Assembly: GCA_032207245.1 (NCBI GenBank)
Contig: CM063498.1
Span: 94,165,301 to 94,229,300, forward strand
Reading direction: 5' to 3'
Length of the DNA stretch: 64,000 bases
Source of the DNA: Pardosa pseudoannulata
Taxonomy: Eukaryota; Arthropoda; Arachnida; Araneae; Lycosidae
Position numbers and translations under genes: made by a program. Under the pieces are notes generated by a model. It was not told where the DNA came from. It did not search any database and saw nothing but the letters and a program-made list of their open reading frames with translations. Shown piece after piece: positions 48,184 through 64,000 of this stretch; position 1 is the first letter of the stretch, and every line of letters begins with the position of its first letter.

Positions 48184-50509
48184 ATTGCTAGGATATGTTA
48201 ATTTTATGGTGAGGATTGACAGGTGGATTAGAATAGAAAGAAAAACAGTAATTAGTTCTATCTTTAGTTTTGAGAGATCATTCTTTAGTTAAAAAGCAAT
48301 GTAATTTCAATCACGTCCTAGATTCTGTGTCTGTGACTAAAATTTGAAATTAGGGAATTAGAACTTAAATTCAGAGAATTTTGAAAAACTTTCACAACCA
48401 ATGTTTTTTATATTGCATATGATTATTTGTAAAGAGGGAGGGGAAAGCATAATTTCTTTGGTTTCACAATCTCATTTTTCAGAAAGTTAAAATAAGTACT
48501 TATACATGATAGGGGTACTTACGTGTTGTACATTCAAAATGATGAATAAATATAGCAAATTGCTGATTTAGTAACACTCCTTATTACTTACAATGATTGA
48601 TGACAGCCACTTTCCATCGCTTACTGAATTAATTGGAGCATTCTCTTTGAACTTGTGAATGAAAGCGACACAATATTGCTTTTCCCATCTAAAAAGATGG
48701 GAAGATTTTTTATAAAATCTGAATATCCTTAAAAATATATTAGAAATTTTCATTTTGTTTTCGTTGTATCTAAATAAATTCATTTTTGTAGCTATCATTA
48801 TTAAACACAATCAGCTGTGTACATTCCATTTTTTTCCGAGAATCTGAAACTTATCTTGTAGTTTTGGGAGCTACGCACAGCACCTCCTTTGTCAATAAGT
48901 AATTTTTTAACTGTAATGAACGTTGATCATCTATCTTGATGACCTTTCTTATCAGAGAATAACTGGGTTATGCCTTTATTGATCAACTCGTAATAGATTT
49001 TCTGATTTTATCTTATGTTTCTATTTATGCCAATAAATAATTTTAAAGTTCCTTCACCAATTAATTTTTCGATATTTTGTTGAAAAGAAAATAAAGGTGG
49101 TTGTCTCAAATATTTTCATTAGATACTTTAATACTTTTCAATAACAATACACTGAGTACAAACTAACGGTAATACCCCTACGGTTTAAAAGTAACAGTAT
49201 TACTTCCATTTAATTCTTTTGTCTTTGACCAACTTTTCAATAGAACGAACATGATTTGCTTTAAATTCCATTTCTGAGTTTGTTCTTTGTAGAAAAAAAA
49301 TTGCTTAGTCGTAACGCCTGCAATCTCGATAATGAAATTCCTTGTAACCCATGTATTCTGTTTTTAGGAATGCGTTATTTAATTTCACGTTTCCTTTGAC
49401 TTTTGCTGTTTAGTATCATGTTTTTCTTTTACTACAAATCAAACACCACAAAATAGCAATGAGAATAAAAGGCGAAATGCAGGTACTTATATAACTTTCT
49501 TTTTATCGTTCTTGTGTTTTAACTCCAAGGTTTTTAACTCTTTTTCTTATTTTTTTATACTAGATTTATTTTATTCCGATACATTTTTTATGTCGTTAGA
49601 ACTAAGATGTTGATGATTTAACTTTTAACGGTTTAGGTTTCTGCTCTTTTACTTAAGCTTTTACTGCATTTTTATAATTCAGGGCATCAGTGTAAACTTC
49701 CCAGTGCAATTGCAAGTGTAAACTTCTATTTCTTTATCTGCAGGAAACGAGAATTTCAGGGGGATTTATATCTCAAACCTATTATTGATTATACACAAAC
49801 TCTTTTTTATTTAATTTACAATATTTAGACAGGGTAAAATATCACAAAATATTTTTATTAATTTTGTAGTTTTTATATTTATTGATGTTATTATCCCCTA
49901 TGTAATAACAATCTAAGTTATCTGTCTGTCTATCCTCGAATTTATGAAGCGGTTGTACCTGGAAAGGATAAAGGCATCCCTATTGGATTCTTGATGTGTT
50001 AAGGTTAGTAACGTTCATAATCCACCCCTTCCCCCTTTTTAGCATTTAATGCCCTTATTTTGAGCCATATATTCTCCGGTTAAGAGCAGTCGCTTAAATT
50101 TATCCATTTTTTACACAATAAATAGGTAAAAAATAACATTTTTTTCTGGTATTATGACGTCATTTCTTTAACCCTCTCATTTTATTATTTCGTATTTTAA
50201 AATTATTCTTCTGCATTATTTTCATACGTTTTATCACTGAAGTTAGATATGACGTAAATAATTTTATTTTATATTTGGCTTAAATTACAGATTATAGATA
50301 ATTTTAAATTTAATCATCTATTATTTTTTGTTGCAATGAAACTTTTATCACCGGTATTAACCACAAATTCTCTCTACCTCTAGGATATAGTGGAAATGAT
50401 AGTTTCATTCCTTTACTTCCCTTAATTACTGTGGAGAAAAAATTGGGAAGAACTTAGCGTAATTTCGAAGTAGCTAATAAAACTTTGAATTGCCTTTCTA
50501 AATGAATTC
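48184..50509. other. AT-rich DNA, nothing recognised
   Basis: No open frame beyond about 80 codons, no repeat and no element ends were seen. Confidence 0.6.
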
Positions 50510-50520
50510 ATCATGATTCT

Positions 50521-50691
50521 GAACGATGGCCGATTAGTTAGGGTGCTGGCCTTCGGAACCGGAGTTCGTGGGTTCGAATCCCACTATGGCATGGATGTTC
50601 GCAGCCGTCCAGAATCAGCTATAAACTGTAGGTCCCGGTCTCCTTAGCCCTCGTGTTGCAAAAAGTAGACCGTAGCACTCCAAACCAAACC
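50521..50691 (+). mobile_element. tRNA-derived SINE, copy C
   Basis: A 171-bp copy with intact B box GGTTCGAATCC (50571-50581), flanked by an 11-bp duplication differing at one base: ATCATGATTCT (50510-50520) and ATCGTGATTCT (50692-50702). This gives the cleanest boundaries for the family. Confidence 0.93.
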
Positions 50692-50848
50692 ATCGTGATT
50701 CTAAACTGCATTCACAGTATCGGTAAACTATAGAAGATAAACAAATTATTGAGCACGTACCAGATAATTCTCAGCCAATATACAAGCCATTTTTTTACCT
50801 GCCTCAAAGGGTACTTTACAATTCTGGAAAATTTAAACTTGTACTGAT

Positions 50849-50864
50849 CCCGTCATATGACGGG
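50849..50864. repeat. perfect 16-bp palindrome CCCGTCATATGACGGG
   Basis: Self-complementary GC-capped sequence in otherwise AT-rich DNA. It could bind a dimeric factor or be a decayed element end. No second copy was seen in the window. Confidence 0.7.
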
Positions 50865-50918
50865 CTATATGGTAGTTTTAAAATAAACAGTAATCAAATC
50901 ATCTATAAGTCCATAATC

Positions 50919-50955
50919 ATTCCATAAGTAGAAAAAACCTTTCTACTTATGGAAT
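50919..50955. repeat. perfect 16-bp inverted repeat with 5-nt loop
   Basis: ATTCCATAAGTAGAAA (50919-50934) and its exact reverse complement (50940-50955) are separated by AAACC. It lies 54 bp after the 16-bp palindrome. Confidence 0.9.
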
Positions 50956-53627
50956 AAGGCTTAAATATGGTAAAATCTGCTTAGAAATAGCTCTCCTTTC
51001 TCTTATGATACCAGAAGGCACATTTCTCGGTATCTTATAGAAAGGCAAATTTACCTCACAAAACGTACATGTATATCCTTCGATCCCGTGAAGTACGTTA
51101 TGTATTATGTTAAGTTTCAAAGAGACCCAAAATGTGGCACTTTGTATGTAACTTACTCTATTTGTCAAAAGGAGAAACCTTATATGGGGCTTGATGTTAA
51201 TAGTATAGAGATTTTTCATAAAGTAGCATTAGAATACACATTTGGGAAAGAACTAAATTAACATATATCTTTATCAATTAATGAAGTTTTTTACATTTGC
51301 TGCCAAGTTTCTACATTATACGAGGAAAATAGGGTGGTCCGATATTTTCAGGAGATAAAAAAGCGAGGTGTGTTGATGGGTGATTACTCCAGTACAATTC
51401 AAAACCATGGTTCATGGCTCTGGAGTAAAGGTAATGACTTCTATTTAATTTTTAAATACTAGTATTTAGAGAGCTTAAATTTCAATTAACCTACAAGCAC
51501 TATTTTCAGAAAAACTTTTGAACTAAACACTTTTTACCATCCACAGATAGAAAATTTGTTTCGTTATTCCTAGACTTTAAAAATGGTATTACAGAAGATT
51601 TTACCAGCCTCAAAATGTAATACTTTTTTAACCCATAGTTTTATCCTGATGCTACTCATTACTAATAGAAAGATGCTTCTGAGATGCTTGTTACGAGCCA
51701 CACCCAATGTTGTTAGACAACAGCTCGGAAAAATCGCTACTGGTCAATATCTCTCCATGTTTAGAGTTAGAATTAAAGATTAGACCCTATTTATACAGAG
51801 TAGTTGTAAAGTAAATAATCTGGAAGACTAGTTCCAGTCTATCGCTCTGAAGCCAAAAAGTGAAACATACATACAAAATCAAGAGAAATTTCCCAAGTTT
51901 TATTAAAAATTAGCAATTGCATCCAGTTTGTCCTCATTAGTTGTAGTGTTTTCGATATAAATAAAAACCGAAACCGTTGCATGACAAAAGCAATTCATAG
52001 GAAAGGAACAGAACTGTCGTAGGTTGCGTATTATAAACCTAAGTAGCAAAAATGATTGTGATTGATTAACAAATAATAACTGAACAGCACCTTATATTGC
52101 TTGATAGCTTAGCATAGTAAGTTAATTACTGGTATTAACCCCAACTTCTTACTGAAAAGTATTGCTCCCAAATTAATCTAGCAAATTCCAAAAGCAGGAA
52201 AACTTCTCTAAACAAAAGACTATCTCACTAAACAAAACTACTATAAGTGTCACCACAATAAACTACTTTGCAAAGGCCCATGAAATTCTGAAAAAAAATA
52301 AGAGAATGATTTTTGGATATGGGTTATGATTTAAAGCAATTACATAAACTTAGAAATAAACTAACTTTATTTAAAAACATTTCTTGTTACTATACATTAG
52401 TCCATAAAATACTAGACTATCTAAAATTCCAAACTACTAAAGACCATAAAAATACTGAGTCCACTGATCATAAATATCAATCTTGAGACTCCGCTAAATG
52501 AGCAATAACGTTTATGTTACCATTCACATTGGAGCACTGATTTGATAATCTCTAACTTAAACGGAAAAATGAGATAATAGTTTTTGAAGTTAGTTTAATA
52601 CATTCTGAAAAATATTAGCTCTACAACTTTCTCGTAAAATAAATTTATATATCAACAGCATTCCGTTATTTTTGGCATAGAACAGTTTTGTTACAAAAAG
52701 TTACCAAAGTTATTAGATGAAGACTAACTTAATAAACATGCTGATAACGTTGCCATAATTGTTAATATGCCTCATTTTGTTTATATTTAATCATCAAAAC
52801 CATAAAAGGTATTCTCTTTTGAAGCTACAAATATATTTTTTTCAATAATATTAAAATTTGAAAATCACCTTTATTAATGCTTTAAAAATAATTATTTTTT
52901 CAAAAATTAATAAAGTTGATTTTTAAATTTATGCTCTTTTTTGATACATAATTTTCCATATCTTCGAAGTTTATGATAAAATATGCTTCGAAATAAAATT
53001 AGGTGAAACCGTAAAGGACACATGTGGAAATAGTTACAAAGATTAGGAAATAGTAAAGAGTTAATTTAGAGAAAAATAATGATTGTCGTTTGAACACAGT
53101 TTCTTACATTTTTTAGGGTTTGGATTAGTTTATAACAGAAATCCTTCTATACCATTATATTGCAAAAAAACAATTTCAAACTCTGACTGCTGATATTATT
53201 TTACTCGGGTGATTTCATGGTAAGAAAATTTATATACATCCATGGACCAAAAACCTGAATAAAACGTCAAAATAACTGTCTTCCCATGCCACAAGATACA
53301 GTATAGATTCTCTCAGAGATATTTATTTGTGAAGGTATTTTCCTTCTTTCCTTTTCCTATTTCGTGACTGGCTCTGATTCCGAGAAGGGGGATAAAATTT
53401 TAAAAAGTAACTGGAAATAATTTTACAGAGTATATTTTCAGATCCAAATAAGAAAAAAAGAACTTGCTGCGAAACGACCTGACATTTTTATACAGCTTTT
53501 AGAAATCCACGGACCTTTGTAGGGATCGAGTTCAAAAAGGCAGAAAAGTGTTTTCAAAACGATTTTTCCCCATTTTTCTTTCTCATTTCTGTTGAGTTTT
53601 TTGTTGTAACATTGTCCGAGTATTTTA
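50956..53627. other. AT-rich DNA, no gene supported
   Basis: A 90-codon minus frame (50947-51219) and a 66-codon plus frame (51583-51783) are open, but neither resembles a known protein nor has splice context. Nothing else was found. Confidence 0.5.
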
Positions 53628-57600
<3,973 letters not shown>

Positions 57601-59077
57601 GGAAAATTTTGTTATATATTATATTTTTAGTTCCTCAGTTTTTATCCTTTATATTACTTATTTTTTTTTCTCCTTTATTTTCTACTGCTCCCGTTTCACT
57701 CAATATAATGACATCAGAAAACATAATTACATTACATCAAAAAGTATCAGTTGAATTATTAAACCTCTCTTCATATTTTTTTTTTACTTGTCACTGCCCT
57801 CAACATATGACAGTTGAGAGTTTTTTATGGAATTTTAAGAACTTAAAAGATTTCATTTTCAAGGTTTAAGGTTAAAATTTTGATGAGTTTTCATTTTTAG
57901 GTGCTTTTAGAGGTTCTTAACCAACATAATGTTTATTACAAAAAATATTTTAAGGTTATTGTTATTTGCAATATAGTTGATCGACTTGACATTTACCATC
58001 TGTAAAAAATATTAGGAAACTAGGTAAATTGTTTATCTTATCATAGAAAAATGTGCCTATTAGTTTGTCGAATACATATAACTATCAAAAGCAATATAGC
58101 CTAAACTATATTTTCTAACGACATTGAGGTGGTAACGAATTCTGCTCACAGTTAAATTTATTTATAATGATAGATGAGTTTTAATAAATTACCTTTCATG
58201 GTATTAAAATGGAAGATCATTTTTTATGTGGTTTCACATTTTTAACCATTTCTCCATAGCTTTTATTAAGCAGAAATTTTCTTTTCTACTCATTATTGTC
58301 ATGATGATGTGGAAATTTTGATGAGTTTTCCATTTTAATTGCTTTTAAATATACCTAACTAGCGTGATGTTTGTTACAAAGAAATATATATTAACGTTAG
58401 TACTGTTGCAACATAGTTGATCTGTTGACTTGGTGAAAAATCCTGTTGACCGTTGAACTTATTGATAAAGATACAAAGTTTGTCTAAAATTTCATTTATA
58501 CCCCTGAATTTTTTAGGGTAATTTTTTATTTTAAAAGCGTTAATTTCTTTAAAATTTTATATTTACAGAATAAAACAAACATATCGCTTCAGTATGATAT
58601 AAAAATTCGGCTTCTAGTATCCATGTTTCAAAAGATATATTGGGGGAATGTGAAGATAGTTTTTTCATTTCCTCTAATTTTTATAGGTTCTTTAAAAAAT
58701 TTACTAATTGAAATAAAAAACTAAATTATTTTATCAAACCTAGATGGTTATTAAAGAACTTTATTAAACAAACCATTTTATATGCGTCAGAACATTATAT
58801 TTTATCATGAATCAAATAAAGACTATAATTATGAAGATTGTAAGTTTAAAAAAGTAATATCTCCTCTCAAGAGAAAATAATACGATAACAATATCTAAAT
58901 TTTGTAATGCTGTCGAGTTGCAATATTTTTACAATATTTGTATTATTGTCACAACATTAACCTTTTATTTATCTTAATTCATAAACTTTCTGTGTCTCAT
59001 GATAATGTAGTATAACATTTAATTCTCTTTAAGTCATTATTTTGAATAATTAATAACTGATACTTGTATGACATTAA
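57601..59077. other. AT-rich DNA with one weak exon-like block
   Basis: A plus-strand frame at 57609-57869 is open for 86 codons. Its second half (about 57718-57864) follows a pyrimidine-rich tract and CATCAG and ends at TTCAAG|GTTTAAG; it reads VSVELLNLSSY and TCHCPQHMTVESFLW. No family is recognised and chance is a realistic explanation. Confidence 0.3.
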
Positions 59078-59448
59078 CACCTTAATGCACAGTTTTCTTT
59101 AAAAGGCCGGCAAAAAGAATCAATTTTTTTAATGTAAAAAACACAATTTAGAACATTGTCTTGCCAAAAAAATTACAAAAAATAAAAATAATAATCAAAA
59201 TTTTTATTGCAATTTTGAATTTTGATAACATTGCAGAAAACAGTCGAATATATCTTACAATCCCATGTAAATGATAAATATCAATAAAACGACTGGTTTT
59301 TTTTCTTTCATATTATTATTTTCAATTCTCGATTGCATTCGAGTGTGAAAAATTATAGCAACATAAAGTACAACGCCACCCGAATTATCACGAGTGTGCA
59401 TATTTTGGCCAGTTTAGTGCGCTCGAGTTAACTCGAGAGCGCTAGGTG
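59078..59448. mobile_element. TTAA-flanked MITE, 371 bp, piggyBac-like
   Basis: TTAA lies on both sides (59074-59077 and 59449-59452). Ends are CACCTTAATGCAC at left and, on the opposite strand at right, CACCTAGCGCTCTCGAG: short and imperfect inverted repeats. Near the right end is a palindrome GCGCTCGAGTTAACTCGAG-GCGC (about 59419-59442), which itself contains an internal TTAA. No coding content. Confidence 0.6.
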
Positions 59449-59452
59449 TTAA

Positions 59453-61068
59453 ATGCGTTACATTGTTCACATGCAATACTACATAATTAGGAACTGAATC
59501 GCAACTAATTACAAATATACAATTGATACAAATTAGCAATTAAATACAAATGCACGTAATGTATAAATAATGTTTTTTAATACTTTGTAGTAATTTAGGT
59601 ATAAAATATTTATTATTTTACTGTAGTACTTTGTTTTTGCAATTTTTATTTTTCATACGTATAGTTTAAAAATTCTAAATTTTATTCTCTTTAATCTATA
59701 AAATTAGCGATTAGTCTAGTTAGAAATACATTTTTCCAGGAATAATCATGTTTAGAGACACCTACGCATTTTCGAATCTAAGGAAACATTTTAATTTTTT
59801 TTTCGTTTAAAACAAGTCTCGGTGGTATATATTAAGATTTCTACTTTAGTTTAAACTTCAAAGTAGAACTGAGATTAAAAGCAAAAAGGAAAGAACCAAA
59901 TTGAAACTCCAATAAAGTACCAATATGTCTTTCCTATAAAACATCTTAATGCTTCCAACCGCTGCACTTCACTCGGCAAGAGAAATACATTCAAACTAAG
60001 TTTCTAGGCATTAAATTCTTTCCACACAAGCTTCTCCACGGTTATTTTATGAACTTTTGGTATCGCAGACACAAGTTTCAAAGATTGCGGAAAAGTAATA
60101 TGTACCTTTTTAAACTATTGCTCAAAGAATGGTGATTCTTTTTTATGTCTGTTAGAAGGTTGTAATATTAAGCTCGGAGAAATGTTACCATTCATTCTTC
60201 ATTCAATTTTTTCTCCTTCTCTTCTGGAAAATTCCTAAGAAGTCGTCTCAAAGCAAAGTCTATCTATTTAACAAAATGATAGTTTTATAAGAGATTTCTA
60301 TTACTTACAGTGAAGGGCGTATATTATTTTGAGAATATTTCCTTTCTATTCAGACGAAGTCAATGCGGAATTAAGATTGTATTCGAGGATAAAATTTAAA
60401 CTTTTTTTGTGCAGTAGATCTCAATTTAATAAGCAGGTTGGCAATAGATCTGCTCGATACTATAAATCAAATTTCTCTACAATGAATGAATATTTAATAA
60501 TACTTTACTGATTTTCTAGTGTCCTCTTTCAAACCTAATATATTTTAGCAATTTATGCTCATTACAATGAATCATATTTTTCTACAATAGGTGAATTATA
60601 TTTTTCCCAGATTTTTAATATCGAAAGCCAAGCATAAGACGTTTTGGTTACAGATATGCTCATTATCACGAATAACATTTCAAAATAATGGAGTAATACT
60701 TAGTATTTTCATAAACCTTTTAATTTTTATTAACAATGGAAGCAGCACTACTTCAAAGTCAAAGTCTTGAGCATAATGTGTACTCGTTTGTGATAGTCTT
60801 TTAAATACTCTTTTTAGTACCCATGTTGAAATGAGAATCTCAGTTACGAAACCTGACATTTGATACGCTTGGTATAGAGATGATATAAGTTAATGAAACG
60901 TCCTGTTGATTCACTTAGATGAGATAAAAGCAATGTTTCCAAGCTGAGCTTTTCCATAAAATCATTACTGAAACAGTTTTCGCAAGATGTGCACGAGGTA
61001 GATTTCAAAGCAGTTCATAGAGCAAATCTTGGATTAATTTCGTTAGCCTGGATTCAAAATTTCTCCTT
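59453..61068. other. AT-rich DNA containing one half of an old duplication
   Basis: The part at about 59945-60310 is a diverged copy of 63655-64000. No gene was recognised; a 60-codon frame at 60329-60511 is unsupported. Confidence 0.45.
59945..60310 (+). repeat. old direct duplication, copy 1
   Basis: Shares with 63655-64000, in order, the motifs CAAACTAAGTTTC, GAAAAGTAATAT-TA, CTTTTTAAA, TTGTAATATT and AAAGCAAA-TCTATCTATTTA. Identity is about 60-65% by eye. The AT-rich flanks do not match, so these shared blocks are better conserved than their surroundings. Confidence 0.5.
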
Positions 61069-61592
61069 TTAACTTCTCTTGTGTTTTTTATGAATGTGAA
61101 ACGTTTTGCAGCTGGTGATCAGGTCCAGAGAGTAGTCCATTAAAGGGCTAAATAGATGGTAATAAAATCTTTTGATAAAATTATAAGAAAATGTATCCCT
61201 GGACTCAGGAAGGCAATTATTTCGAAAGTCATTGTTTAATGTGCGTATACAAATTCCTAAATTTAAAAAAAAATTTATCTTAATATTGTTTGAAAATTCA
61301 GCACACTTACTTGGCACTCACATGGCATAATCCCTTGTACAACAGATATTAAAAATAGATAAAACGAAAGATCTGTTTGACAAAATTGAAAGGTAAGTGT
61401 TTGAAAATGATGTACATATTCTTTTTGAATACAATCTTTCAATAAATGTACAAAAAGAAAGCTATAAAAATCAATAACATTTGACTTTGCATCAGCACAT
61501 ATATTCTCATTAGTGTTTTCATCTAATATTAAATTAAGACAAGTTTTAAATAAATGTTTATTTATTGATTTTAAATTTTCAAAGTACTTTAT
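61069..61592 (-). other. candidate minus-strand exon pair, unrecognised
   Basis: A 282-nt block (61311-61592) starts after TTTCAG, ends at CCAA|GTAAGT and is exactly 94 codons with phase 0 at both ends. It has a balanced composition (DENTNENICADAKSNVIDFY, LVKD-like helices, MPCECQ). After a possible 54-nt intron ending TTTTTTAAATTTAG, a second open block (to 61069) ends in a basic tail HIHKKHKRS and TAA. The two phases do not match across that intron, which argues for a frameshift, a different exon structure or chance. Frames of this length are expected a few times by chance in 64 kb of such DNA. No family is recognised. Confidence 0.3.
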
Positions 61593-62059
61593 CTGAAACA
61601 TCTATAACCTGTAATTTATATAGAATTTATTGAGATAGTTTTTAATTTAGAAATTTGCTTAGGATTAAATAATTAGATGAACCAATAAGACATGAGCTCT
61701 AGGACCTTGTTTTACTGTTAGATCTAATAATTAGACATGAATTAATTATTCGTTTGTATTAACATAATCTATAATTAGATTCTACTAATATTCTGCTCTT
61801 AGACGCTACTAATTAGAATGCAACTTACCTATTATAGTAGATTTCATATTGATATCTAAGTAGTAATTGGATAAAGAAATAAGAGCAAGGAATTTATTAC
61901 AAAAGATAACAGATTACAATCCAAAAAAATTGACTTAAGAAATTTTCCTATGTTATCTAAGTTTACTTAATTAACTATCAGAGATCAGCATATAACCAAC
62001 AGATAATGTTTGCTACTTGAGTATTAATACCTGTATTTCAAATTAATTATATAGTTTAT

Positions 62060-62126
62060 ATAAAAAGTGCAGTAAAGATATGAATTAGACTCTTAGGCTA
62101 ATTCATATCTCTATTGCACTTTTTAT
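62060..62126. repeat. 29-bp inverted repeat, 9-nt loop
   Basis: ATAAAAAGTGCAGTAAAGAT... (62060-62088) pairs with 62098-62126 at 27 of 29 positions, and one of the two exceptions is a G-U pair in RNA. The size (67 nt) is in the range of a microRNA precursor, but also of a small palindromic MITE or a template-switch scar. No flanking duplication is evident. Confidence 0.8.
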
Positions 62127-63654
62127 GACATTATTAACATTAAAAAAACCAATTATTATTCAAAAATCGAGAAAACTAATTTCCTGATAGGAAAAACCAA
62201 TTTATAATAAAAAGAAGGTAGTTTGGAATAAACAACCCAAACTATCATACATTCATTATATACAGATTTCATTTTCTTATTACTATTTCTATATTGTGAA
62301 AAAAATAATTTTAAAACTAATTTTAATAGATAAAATCATGATACATTAATTTAATCCCGAAGATAACAAACGTTTATTAATTTATATAGAGGAAACTTTA
62401 ATACCAAAATAATGAAAATATAAAAATACCAGACATAAGACTTCAGCAGATATACAAATTGACTCATTATTTCTTGTACTGTCTATTAAAGGCTCCTATC
62501 CTAAAGTACTCTTTTACATTATTTTTTTACTAATTTTGTATCATTAATATCTAATCAAAAATTTTATTTTAAAAGCTCATTAGTTATAAACATTGGTATT
62601 ATTTCTATATATTCAGTTTATAATTGAGCCCAATGTATGCATATAGAATATGTTCCTTATTATAGATTAATAGAATAATGCTATGTTCTATGTTGATCAG
62701 AATAGTATACACGAGTATAAAGATTTTTAAATATTTTTTATAATAAACACCAAAGAAGCAAAATATTAGGCACACTTTGGGGTTAAACTTTTTTTAAATT
62801 TTCTACACAAATAATGGGTTATTCGTTCTGTAACTTCGACTATAGAAAGATTCCCACTTTATAAAGAAATTTTGGGTATTTCTGCATTTAGGAGGATATC
62901 CATATTTTTATAAATAAAATATATTCTGATTAGCTTATATCACAAATAATTTGATGTTGTAAATTTGCAACTTTTAAATAACATTTATCTGCCTATTGGC
63001 AGTGTATATATTTATTCTTAAAGAGACAGCTCATGTATAAAAGATAATATAAAATTTCTATAAAAAATTGCAAATCCTTTTACAAGATTTTTCTACATAA
63101 TTCCAAAATTTATCTATTGGCTTGCAAAAGTTAGAGAAAATATGTAATTTTACTAGATGAATTCAGTGATACAAATTAAGTTTTAATAAGTTAAAATAAC
63201 GACATGATGCGAACCTGTAAATAAAATATCTTATAACACATGCACGAAATGTGCATATACTTTTATTAAATAATTTTTATCCAATACTATAGTATAACCT
63301 ATTAATAAAATTTCAAGTGTTTATTATGAAGATTTAAAAAGATATTGGCATTATATTGAGCCATATTTTAGACAAACCATAAATACCAATAGTTTCTTAA
63401 AGTAGCTGCAAAAATAGGAGAGCTTTCATATATTGCTAAATGAAAATTTTGGCGTATATCATAAAAATACTTACCTTCACAAAAAAAATGTAAAATTTAT
63501 ATGAAACAAATATATATTTAACAGCTATTGCTAAATGAAAAAATCTCTTTTTGGTTATACCTTCTATATCATCTTAACAGTCAATATTAAAAACAAAAGA
63601 AAGTTTAGTTGCAATATCAATAAAACATCAATTTATCTTCTCTGTAAGTGATCT
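62127..63654. other. AT-rich DNA, nothing recognised
   Basis: No open frame, repeat or element end was identified. Confidence 0.6.
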
Positions 63655-64000
63655 TGAGTCTCCAAAACCGTGCACATCGCTCCAAAAATAACGCATTAAA
63701 ACTAAGTTTCGAAACTTCTTTGCAAATTCCTCCCTACTTGCTTCCTTTACGAAGTTCTGGTAACACAAAAACAATTTTCCTTGATTTCGAAAAGTAATAT
63801 TGTATCTTTTTAAAATGCGCAGGCAGTGAGCGTTTCTTAGTATCTAAGAGACGATTGTAATATTGAATTTCTTCTCCCTTTCTACGTCCCCTGATTTTCC
63901 GCATTGATATTCACAAAGAGTATTGAAAGATGAGATAAAGCAAAATATATCTATTTATTGTGGAATAAGTCTTCGATTGGTAGATTTCTTTATGTATGTC
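63655..64000 (+). repeat. old direct duplication, copy 2, running off the window
   Basis: Counterpart of 59945-60310. Because it reaches the window edge, the true extent of the duplication is unknown. Confidence 0.5.

Noticed and set aside
50947..51219. 90-codon minus-strand frame as a transposase fragment
   Set aside because: No catalytic motif or family pattern could be matched.

Overview
This is a eukaryotic, AT-rich, repeat-dominated window with no intact host gene that I can defend. The mobile elements are of arthropod type: mariner relatives, a BED-finger hAT, TTAA-flanked piggyBac-like MITEs, tRNA-derived SINEs, a Ty3/Gypsy integrase tail and a LINE RNase H tail. With the long (TA)n tracts, low GC and large tandem arrays they suggest an arthropod, probably an arachnid such as a spider. 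That placement is an inference from element types, not from a marker gene.

Layout. 1-5.2 kb: AT-rich DNA with a dead mariner transposase (1746-2402) and a SINE with target-site duplications (3573-3736). 5.2-6.2 kb: a GC-richer block with two ~100-nt repeats built from short stem-loops, some with compensatory changes. 6.5-8.2 kb: exon-like blocks with consensus splice sites and frameshifts that I read as a decayed 3' half of FANCD2. 8.3-18.2 kb: stacked tandem repeats (365, 547, ~390 and 422 bp families) that share sub-modules; a LINE tail interrupts one, a non-repetitive GC-normal island sits at 14.35-14.98 kb, and a tRNA-Leu-like pseudogene and a possible solo LTR follow. 18.2-25.7 kb: AT-rich DNA, a mariner with an internal deletion, ~700 bp of (TA)n and a long-TIR MITE. 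25.7-29.6 kb: a 1.1-kb satellite. 30.6-39.7 kb: two copies of a ~1.1-kb dispersed repeat, a minus-strand SINE, several small repeats and a degenerate minisatellite. 41.9-42.9 kb: a Gypsy integrase tail split by a SINE. 43.4-48.2 kb: microsatellite, 78-bp tandem repeat, piggyBac-like MITE, a second copy of the long-TIR MITE, and a nearly complete hAT element (45554-48175) with an 8-bp duplication, whose transposase is broken by two in-frame stops. 48.2-64 kb: mostly AT-rich DNA with one SINE, strong hairpins, a satellite at 53.6-57.6 kb, another TTAA-flanked MITE, a possible minus-strand exon and an old segmental duplication.

The parts do not form a pathway. They are layers of insertion, tandem amplification and decay. 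I found no undescribed functional system. The items most worth following up are the covarying stem-loop repeats at 5.5-5.9 kb, the FANCD2-like remnant, the nested insertions that give relative ages, and the isolated hairpins.
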